Notes under the pieces: model-generated | Told to the model about the DNA's origin: nothing | Databases searched by the model: none | The model's input: only the letters and a program-made list of their open reading frames with translations | Assembly (NCBI GenBank): GCA_963627465.1 | Contig: CAVGBO010000038.1 | Location: forward strand, 1-27,854 | Reading direction: 5' to 3' | DNA: 27,854 nt | DNA from: CAKUFA01 sp963627465 | Lineage (GTDB): Bacteria; Bacillota; Clostridia; Christensenellales; Aristaeellaceae | Position numbers and translations under genes: made by a program | Shown: positions 23,155 through 27,854 of the stretch, piece after piece | Layout: every line of letters starts with the position of its first letter | Position numbering within the stretch: position 1 is the first letter of the stretch

Positions 23155-25062
23155 ATGAAGAAGCTGGTTGCTCTGCTGCTGTGCCTGTGCATGGCAGTGA
23201 CCACAGGCACCTTCGCACTGGCTGAGGGCTACACCCCTGGCGTTTACGAAGGTACTGGCGCAGGCCGGAACGGGGACATCGTTGTATCGGTGACCTTCTC
23301 TGAAACGGCCATTGAGTCCATCGAGGTTGTTTCCCACACGGAAACCGCCGGCATTGGCGATACGCCCATTGAGCGGATCCCCGGCGAAATCGTCAAGTAC
23401 CAGTCCTTGGCAGTGGATGCCGTGACCGGTGCTACCCTCACCAGCGATGGCATCGTGGCCGCTGTGGCGGATGCCGTGACCAAGGCCGGTGGAGACGCTG
23501 AAGCCCTGAAGCAGGTGGCAATTCAGCAGGAAGTATCTGACGCACAGGTGGATAAGACGGCTGACGTCATCATCCTGGGCGGCGGTGGCGCAGGCATGGC
23601 AGCTGCTGTGGCAGCAGCCGAAAAGGGTGCCAGCGTCATCGTGGTGGAAAAGACGGCTGCCCTGGGCGGCAACACCGTCCGCAGCGGCGGCTACATGAAC
23701 GCAGCCACCTACACCGCACAGAGCAACGGTATGACCGAAGGCCAGATGGAAACGGTCATGGAGTTGGCAACGGAAGAACCTAAGAACGACACCCAGGCCA
23801 AGTGGCAGGCCACCGTGCTGGAAGAAATCGAAGCATACAAGGCTTCCGGTGCTACCTACCTGTTCGATAGCCCCTCCCTGCATGCTCTGCAGACCTACAA
23901 GGGTGGCGACTACGAGGCCATTCCCGAGCTGATCGAGAATATGTGCATGAACGCTCCCGAAACCTTCGAGTGGCTGAAGGAAATGGGCTTCGACTGGCGT
24001 GATTATTCCGTAGCCGTCATCGGCTCCCTGTGGCCCCGTGCACAGATGAGCCAGACCTACAAGAGCGGCATCGGCTTCATCGAAGTGTTCACCAACCAGA
24101 TTGCTGCTAAGAATCTGGACGTGGAAATCCTCTACGAAGTGCAGGCAACCGACCTGACCGTGGATGGCGACAAGGTAGTTGGCGCTGTAGGCAAGGGCAC
24201 GGACGGCACCACCTACAACTTCACTGCCAACAAGGGCGTGATCCTGGCTACCGGCGGTTTCGGTGCCAATGTGGAAATGCGTCAGAAGTACAATACCATC
24301 TGGGCTGACCTGGGCGAGAACATCCCCACCACCAACAGCCCTGCCATCACCGGCGACGGTATCGTGATGGCTGAAGCCGTGGGCGCAGGCCTGATCGGCA
24401 TGGAAAAGATTCAGCTGTTGGCCATTGCTGACCCGGAGACCGGTGCACTGGACGCTCACGTGGGCGATGCTACCAGCATCTGCGTCAACAAGGAAGGCAA
24501 ACGCTATGTGAACGAAACCGAGCGTCGTGACGTGCTGGCAGCTGCTGCCCTGGCACAGACGGACGGCATCTTCTACATCATCTCTTCTTCCCAGAACAGC
24601 GACTTGGACGAGAATGGCTACAACTCCTACGGCCTGCACATTGACGACCTGGTAGCCGCCGGCGAAGTGTACCGTGCAGATACCTTGGAAGAGCTGGCTG
24701 TGCAGATCGGCATGGATCCTGACGTGCTGGTAGACTCCGTGAAGAAGTTCAACGAGGCTGTGACCACCGGCTATGATCCTGAGTTTGGCCGCACCGTGTT
24801 CAACACCCACGCCCTCATCGAGGATGTTGGTCCCTACTATGCATGCCCCCGCAGCCCTGCCGTGCACCACACCATGGGCGGCGTGTGCGTGGATGTAGAC
24901 ACCCATGTGCTCCGTGAAGACGGCACCAAGATCGAAGGCCTGTACGCTGCCGGCGAAGTGACCGGCGGTCTCCATGGCTCCAACCGCTTGGGCGGCAACG
25001 CCATCACTGACTGCTTGACCAACGGCCGGATCGCTGGCTTGACTGTGGTGGAAGAAAACTAA
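23155..25062 (+). CDS. exported FMN-binding/FAD-dependent reductase, fumarate/urocanate reductase-like
   Basis: A 635-residue extracytosolic flavoenzyme. Residues 1-23 are a signal peptide; about 28-112 form an FMN_bind domain with DAVTGATLTS (88-97), predicted ApbE flavinylation at Thr94; about 136-630 form the FAD-binding_2 fold of fumarate reductase flavoproteins with ADVIILGGGGAGMAAA (136-151), EKTAALGGNT (165-174), ATGGFG (365-370), HHTMGG (571-576) and SNRLGGNA (609-616). The catalytic Arg of this family is probably Arg458 (RRD), and Arg611 and His572 match substrate ligands. The usual HPT motif is replaced by LLAIAD (421-426), so the acceptor may be another alpha,beta-unsaturated acid. 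The enzyme would take electrons from a membrane flavin chain during anaerobic respiration. The ATG is chosen for its signal peptide and the upstream AAGGGTGG. It is monocistronic with its own terminator, and codon bias suggests high expression. Confidence 0.9.
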   Translation: MKKLVALLLCLCMAVTTGTFALAEGYTPGVYEGTGAGRNGDIVVSVTFSETAIESIEVVSHTETAGIGDTPIERIPGEIVKYQSLAVDAVTGATLTSDGIVAAVADAVTKAGGDAEALKQVAIQQEVSDAQVDKTADVIILGGGGAGMAAAVAAAEKGASVIVVEKTAALGGNTVRSGGYMNAATYTAQSNGMTEGQMETVMELATEEPKNDTQAKWQATVLEEIEAYKASGATYLFDSPSLHALQTYKGGDYEAIPELIENMCMNAPETFEWLKEMGFDWRDYSVAVIGSLWPRAQMSQTYKSGIGFIEVFTNQIAAKNLDVEILYEVQATDLTVDGDKVVGAVGKGTDGTTYNFTANKGVILATGGFGANVEMRQKYNTIWADLGENIPTTNSPAITGDGIVMAEAVGAGLIGMEKIQLLAIADPETGALDAHVGDATSICVNKEGKRYVNETERRDVLAAAALAQTDGIFYIISSSQNSDLDENGYNSYGLHIDDLVAAGEVYRADTLEELAVQIGMDPDVLVDSVKKFNEAVTTGYDPEFGRTVFNTHALIEDVGPYYACPRSPAVHHTMGGVCVDVDTHVLREDGTKIEGLYAAGEVTGGLHGSNRLGGNAITDCLTNGRIAGLTVVEEN

Positions 25063-25078
25063 TCGAAAATGTATCACC

Positions 25079-25107
25079 GGGGAGAGGAGCAATCCTCTCT
25101 CCTTTTT
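25079..25107 (+). terminator. intrinsic terminator after the reductase gene
   Basis: A 10-bp stem with one G-T pair, GGGGAGAGGA (25079-25088) / TCCTCTCTCC (25093-25102), closed by a GCAA tetraloop and followed by TTTTT. Confidence 0.88.
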
Positions 25108-25150
25108 CTGTCCCTTCGGTGGTAGCTTTACGAGAATCTACTTGTACGCC

Positions 25151-25179
25151 TTGACAAATAGGCATGGAAAGAAGAATAT
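25151..25179 (+). promoter_or_regulatory. weak promoter candidate at the start of the accessory region
   Basis: A perfect TTGACA (25151-25156) but only a poor -10 (GAATAT, 25174-25179) at 17 bases. It is the only visible candidate for the small gene at 25223. Confidence 0.35.
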
Positions 25180-25222
25180 GGTTTTGCAGGAACAAAATAA
25201 ATAGGGGAGAGGATGATTAACA

Positions 25223-25375
25223 GTGACGAAAAAGCAAGAGGAGAGAATGGAATTACTCATTCGATTGGATGAACTATCTATTGTGCTTGAGAACATCCAG
25301 GATATGGATGCAGTTAAGCTGATTGAAGAACGAAAGAAAGAACTTCGGGAAAAGTTGAAAGAACTTTCAGTTTAA
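25223..25375 (+). CDS. small charged helical protein, unknown function
   Basis: A 50-residue open frame starting with GTG, rich in Glu, Lys and Leu (for example LIEERKKELREKLKEL at the end), predicted to be almost entirely helical, possibly a coiled coil. AGAGG lies 10 bases before the GTG; the internal ATG at 25247 has AGGAG only 3 bases before it and is the alternative start. I do not recognise the family. Small helical proteins like this are common in phage and plasmid-derived clusters, and the downstream phage head protein supports that setting. Base composition is more AT-rich than the chromosome genes before it. Confidence 0.5.
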   Translation: MTKKQEERMELLIRLDELSIVLENIQDMDAVKLIEERKKELREKLKELSV

Positions 25376-25409
25376 CAGAATAAGGGGAAGAAAAAAGAAC
25401 CGCTGCACG

Positions 25410-25496
25410 CTGAGCGAAAAACTCAAGCTTGCAACGGCTCTCGTCGCAATGGTTGCCGAGCTGATTAAGCTTGTTGCCGAGCTGGTCAAGCGGTAA
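25410..25496 (+). other. possible small amphipathic peptide frame without a good start
   Basis: This frame is open from 25359 to the stop at 25494-25496 and encodes a leucine/valine-rich amphipathic segment (KLATALVAMVAELIKLVAEL) with a basic end. No ATG precedes the helix: candidate starts are CTG at 25410 or the ATG at 25449, which gives only 15 residues. It may be a small phage-type membrane peptide using a rare start codon, the end of a +1 frameshifted extension of the gene at 25223, or a decayed gene. Confidence 0.3.
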
Positions 25497-25505
25497 CCAT
25501 CACAC

Positions 25506-25534
25506 GGGGACAGGGGCGCAAGCCCCTCCCCTTT
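25506..25534 (+). terminator. GC-rich hairpin terminator in the accessory region
   Basis: GGGG (25506-25509), a 2-base bulge, then AGGGGC (25512-25517), GCAA loop, GCCCCT (25522-25527), CCCC (25528-25531), then TTT. It separates the two small peptide frames. Confidence 0.6.
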
Positions 25535-25575
25535 CTCCCATTGTAACATACTCGTTTCATTGGCGCAAGCACAAA

Positions 25576-25674
25576 ATGGACATCAATTTGATTCTGAGCA
25601 TCATCAGCACCGTTGCTTCCGTTGCGTGTTTCGTGTGCATTCTGTGGACACACAAGCACGGCAAGGAGGATTAA
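25576..25674 (+). CDS. 32-residue single-helix membrane peptide
   Basis: A 32-residue peptide with one hydrophobic segment (about residues 4-23, with two Cys) and a charged tail WTHKHGKED. In size and layout it resembles small phage holin-like or type I toxin-like membrane peptides, but no family match can be claimed. No ribosome-binding site is visible before its ATG. Its last codons (AAG GAG GAT) form the ribosome-binding site of the next gene, which begins 3 bases after its stop, so translation of the two may be coupled. Confidence 0.45.
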   Translation: MDINLILSIISTVASVACFVCILWTHKHGKED

Positions 25675-25677
25675 GCG

Positions 25678-25875
25678 ATGAAGCTAAACCCGAAGAAGGG
25701 CAACGGCGGACACATCACCGCTTATTTGACTGTCATCGGCAGCAAGGAAGCACGGGACGCAGGCTTTATCCGTGAAGATGGAACAAGTCGCATCCTCAAG
25801 AAGACCGTTGACCCCATCAAACAAACCATTACCATTTCCATCGACTGGCCGGAAGAAAACAATCGACCCGACTAA
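25678..25875 (+). CDS. small basic protein, unknown function (phage-region)
   Basis: A 65-residue soluble protein with a predicted beta-rich, single-domain fold (GGHITAYLTVIGSKEARDAG, then a TITISIDW strand near the end). I do not recognise a named family. The gene has the best ribosome-binding site in this segment: AAGGAGG 8 bases before the ATG. It is followed at once by a hairpin terminator (25882-25911), so it ends the small-gene unit that lies between the flavin reductase and the phage head protein fragment. Confidence 0.65.
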   Translation: MKLNPKKGNGGHITAYLTVIGSKEARDAGFIREDGTSRILKKTVDPIKQTITISIDWPEENNRPD

Positions 25876-25881
25876 CCCCAT

Positions 25882-25911
25882 GGAGCACCGCTACGGCGGA
25901 TGCTCCTTTTT
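25882..25911 (+). terminator. terminator overlapping the nominal start of the MuF gene
   Basis: GGAGCA (25882-25887) pairs with TGCTCC (25901-25906), followed by TTTTT (25907-25911). A nested CCG/CGG pairing lies in the loop. The ATG at 25900 of the following open frame lies within the right arm, so that frame cannot have its native upstream context. Confidence 0.75.
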
Positions 25912-26940
25912 GATGCGACCATCCTCGGCGAGTCACAGCAGAAAATCATGCAGCGTGTCCGGCGTGTCACCGGGCAGAGTGCCTATCAGGCAAAGCGAGT
26001 CGCACAGACAGAGCGAAACCGGGTACAGTCGCAAGCCCGATGGGATGCAGCACAGCAGGCGGAACAGCAGGGCGTGAGAACCTACAACGAATGGCGATGC
26101 AGGTTCGTCAATTCCCGTGACGCACACATGGCACGGCACGGCAAGCGAGTCCTGCAAGGGCAGACCTTCCCCGATAGCGTCATGCGCTATCCCGGCGACC
26201 CCAACGGCAGCGCAAAGGAGGTTATCAACTGCCATTGCTATTTGCAAGTCGGCGTGCTCCTGCATGATGAAACGCTGGACGAGAACGGGAACATCGTCAA
26301 GGCGGACAGCTTGCAGGACACGGGCGACGGAACGGAAAGCGAGAAGCAAAGCGACAGCAAGAAAAACCCTATAACCAAGAGTGCAAAATATGCCATTGAC
26401 ACGGGCACCATTGAAAGTCGTGAGTATGCGGACAAGTTCGACCAGATAGCGGAAACACCTGAAGAACGACGGGAGTTCCTGAAAGCCGCAAAGGAAATGC
26501 TGCATCATCGTTCAGGGCAGAATGGCGAAGACCTGTATCTCTATAACCGAACAACAAAGCAGTGGACGAAATCCACCACAGGCAAAGAAGCGGCAACACC
26601 TGAATACACGGACGAAATAAAGAATACAATCAAAAAAGCAAAGAAAGGCGAGTTGGTTGCATTCCATAATCACCCGGCGAGTATGCCGCCAAGCGACGGC
26701 GACCTTAACATGGCAATAATAAACAAATACGCCGTCGGCTACATTCTTTGTCACGATGGAAAAATCTATAGCTACACCGCACCGAAAAGACCGATCAGCA
26801 GGCTCCTTTATGATTTGATGGTTGCAAAATATAAAGCAAAACCGTATAATTGTAGTGAAGAAGAAGCCCAAAAACGAGCCTTGATGGGGATTAAAAAAGA
26901 ATACGGCTTCACATTCAAGGAGGTTACAAAGAATGATTAA
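25900..26940 (+). CDS. 5'-truncated phage MuF head protein fused to a JAB/JAMM-like domain
   Basis: A 346-residue open frame. Residues about 17-117 match the C-terminal half of phage Mu F-like / SPP1 gp7-like minor head proteins: TERNRVQSQA (37-46), SRDAHMARHGK (72-82) and YPGDPNGSAKEVINCHC (97-113) are the family landmarks. The 150 or more N-terminal residues normally present are missing. After a charged linker (about 120-160) comes a second domain (about 165-346) with AFHNHPASMPPSDGD (254-268): His256, His258, Ser265 and Asp268 form an HxH-x6-S-x2-D arrangement, one residue shorter than the classical JAMM metalloprotease motif. MuF proteins with toxin-like C-termini are a described polymorphic toxin class; toxicity here is inference. 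The start is uncertain: the ATG at 25900 is inside a terminator, and ATG 25948 has no clear ribosome site. It may be an orphan toxin module or a decaying gene. Confidence 0.72.
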   Translation: MLLFDATILGESQQKIMQRVRRVTGQSAYQAKRVAQTERNRVQSQARWDAAQQAEQQGVRTYNEWRCRFVNSRDAHMARHGKRVLQGQTFPDSVMRYPGDPNGSAKEVINCHCYLQVGVLLHDETLDENGNIVKADSLQDTGDGTESEKQSDSKKNPITKSAKYAIDTGTIESREYADKFDQIAETPEERREFLKAAKEMLHHRSGQNGEDLYLYNRTTKQWTKSTTGKEAATPEYTDEIKNTIKKAKKGELVAFHNHPASMPPSDGDLNMAIINKYAVGYILCHDGKIYSYTAPKRPISRLLYDLMVAKYKAKPYNCSEEEAQKRALMGIKKEYGFTFKEVTKND

Positions 26941-27127
26941 AAGCGATGCCAAATACGAAGGATGCGAGTGCCGTGAATATGATATACCCCGAACGGCTGA
27001 AATAGAAAAATACATGGCTTTGCCGAGAGAAGAACGGGAAAGGCTGATTGCTGAAGAGATGGAGAGGCTCAGAAAGCAGTGGGCACTTGACGACGCAAAG
27101 AACCAGCTTCATCGGCAAGACGGTTGA
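26933..27127 (+). CDS. 64-residue protein overlapping the MuF-JAB gene, candidate immunity or accessory protein
   Basis: A 64-residue acidic, mostly helical protein (ALPREERERLIAEEMERL) with two Cys near the N-terminus (GCECREYD). AAGGAGG lies 9 bases before the ATG, within the end of the MuF-JAB gene, and the coding regions overlap by 8 bases, so translation is coupled. I do not recognise the family. A small gene tightly coupled after a toxin-like gene is the classical position of an immunity protein, but nothing in its sequence proves this. Confidence 0.7.
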   Translation: MIKSDAKYEGCECREYDIPRTAEIEKYMALPREERERLIAEEMERLRKQWALDDAKNQLHRQDG

Positions 27128-27147
27128 GTTTAAGTAAGGAGCTTGCA

Positions 27148-27831
27148 ATGGAGAAGTACGGGAAAACGGGACGCATAATGACGGAAAAAAGGACAAATCT
27201 GCAAGCGGGCAATATCTGCATTTCCGGGCAGTATGAAAAACCGATGACGTGCCCTTATTGTGGCGTGTATACGGAGGCGACGGCAACAGGTGCTGAATCA
27301 TTCATCCTCACTGGCGACCAATCTGCCATTATTATCTCGTTTGAGTGTACACGATGCAAAAGGCGGTTCCTTGCCGTGTACATCAAAGAAAATCATTGCT
27401 ATACGCTAAATACCATCATTCCCATTGCTGAAAACGACGAAGTGCACGAAGGACTGAAAGAAGTCAGCCCTGAATTTGAGCGAATCCACCAGCAGGCATA
27501 CAGGGCAGAGCTTCGAGGGGATATTGACCTTGCAGCCGTCGGATACCGCACGGCACTGGAAGTGCTTGTGAAGGACTTTGCTATCAAGGCACTGGGGGAG
27601 AAAGAGGAAGAGGTTGCAAAGAAAAGCCTTGCACAGGCGATTGATGAGTACAGCGGCACGGTGGATCTGATGAGGGCGGAAGACGTTGTACGAATCCTCG
27701 GCAACGACTACACCCATTATCAAAAGAAGCACGAAGGACATGACTTCAGCGAACTGAAGCACTATTACAACATTACCCTGACGGCGTTTGGTATGCGCTA
27801 TGATGTAAAATATCCGCCGGTTTACAGATAA
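27148..27831 (+). CDS. zinc-ribbon DUF4145 (HEPN-like) protein
   Basis: A 227-residue protein. An N-terminal zinc ribbon uses Cys35, Cys38, Cys67 and Cys70 (MTCPYCG, ECTRCKRRF). The C-terminal half (about 105-215) is a DUF4145-like helical domain: AAVGYRTALEVLVKDFA (129-145) and VVRILGNDYTH (180-190), where DUF4145 proteins have the Arg...GN...His signature. DUF4145 is related to HEPN domains and occurs in restriction and other defence-related proteins. The ATG at 27148 is chosen since AAGGAG lies 6 bases before it; a TTG at 27124 overlapping the previous stop has no such site. It lies 20 bases after the 64-residue gene and is probably on the same transcript. It is intact, ending 23 bases before the window edge. 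Confidence 0.78.
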   Translation: MEKYGKTGRIMTEKRTNLQAGNICISGQYEKPMTCPYCGVYTEATATGAESFILTGDQSAIIISFECTRCKRRFLAVYIKENHCYTLNTIIPIAENDEVHEGLKEVSPEFERIHQQAYRAELRGDIDLAAVGYRTALEVLVKDFAIKALGEKEEEVAKKSLAQAIDEYSGTVDLMRAEDVVRILGNDYTHYQKKHEGHDFSELKHYYNITLTAFGMRYDVKYPPVYR

Positions 27832-27854
27832 TCAAACCGCTAGGACATTCGTCC

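Noticed and set aside
23107..25092. 661-residue minus-strand open frame opposite the reductase gene
   Set aside because: Compositional shadow; the plus-strand reading has all reductase motifs, a consensus promoter and a terminator.
25772..26077. 101-residue plus-strand frame overlapping the 65-residue gene and the MuF fragment
   Set aside because: It crosses a terminator hairpin, has no ribosome site, and MuF landmarks are read in another frame.

Overview
The window looks like the chromosome of a Gram-positive, probably gut-dwelling, strictly anaerobic member of the Bacillota class Clostridia. The evidence is a SufCBDSU iron-sulfur operon with the SufU scaffold and an Rrf2/IscR-type regulator, a SpoIID/LytB-family protein, strong purine-rich ribosome-binding sites, consensus sigma-A promoters with 17-base spacers, many hairpin terminators, signal peptides without an outer-membrane context, Big_2 repeat proteins and plant-cell-wall glycosidases. 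No rRNA, tRNA or CRISPR array was seen. The species cannot be named from the sequence alone.

Layout. (1) 1-3.9 kb: two divergent carbohydrate genes, a GH43-GH28-like fusion on the minus strand and a GH63/MGH1-like six-hairpin glycosidase on the plus strand, ending at a bidirectional terminator. (2) 4.0-6.1 kb: a minus-strand pair (von Willebrand A protein, then a small membrane protein) divergent from a membrane-anchored endonuclease/exonuclease/phosphatase-fold enzyme. (3) 6.2-10.4 kb: a secreted protein of unknown function followed by a 978-residue zinc-ribbon, transmembrane, TPR-like repeat protein. (4) 10.5-15.7 kb, minus strand: the iscR-like regulator then sufC-sufB-sufD-sufS-sufU, one compact operon behind a near-consensus promoter. 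(5) 16.0-19.4 kb: an AraC-family regulator, then a SpoIID-domain protein with an SH3b tail, followed 18 bases later by a small exported FMN-binding-domain protein. (6) 19.5-25.1 kb: a 1086-residue exported protein made of 12 Big_2 Ig-like repeats, and an exported FMN-binding plus FAD-binding reductase of the fumarate/urocanate reductase type, each with its own strong promoter and terminator. (7) 25.1 kb to the end: an accessory, phage-derived segment of small genes and a 5'-truncated MuF phage head protein joined to a JAB/JAMM-like C-terminal domain, followed by an overlapping 64-residue gene and a zinc-ribbon DUF4145 (HEPN-like) gene.

How they work together. The two exported flavoproteins (19.0 and 23.2 kb) both carry the Thr flavinylation motif used by ApbE, so the cell probably runs extracytosolic flavin-based electron transfer to an organic acceptor; the reductase lacks the usual HPT substrate motif and may not use fumarate. 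The Suf operon supplies Fe-S clusters and is probably autoregulated by its first gene. The most novel-looking part is the right-hand end: a MuF-type toxin-like module with a metal-binding HxH-S-D motif, apparently cut from its phage context at a terminator, with two co-transcribed small genes that are candidate immunity or defence partners.
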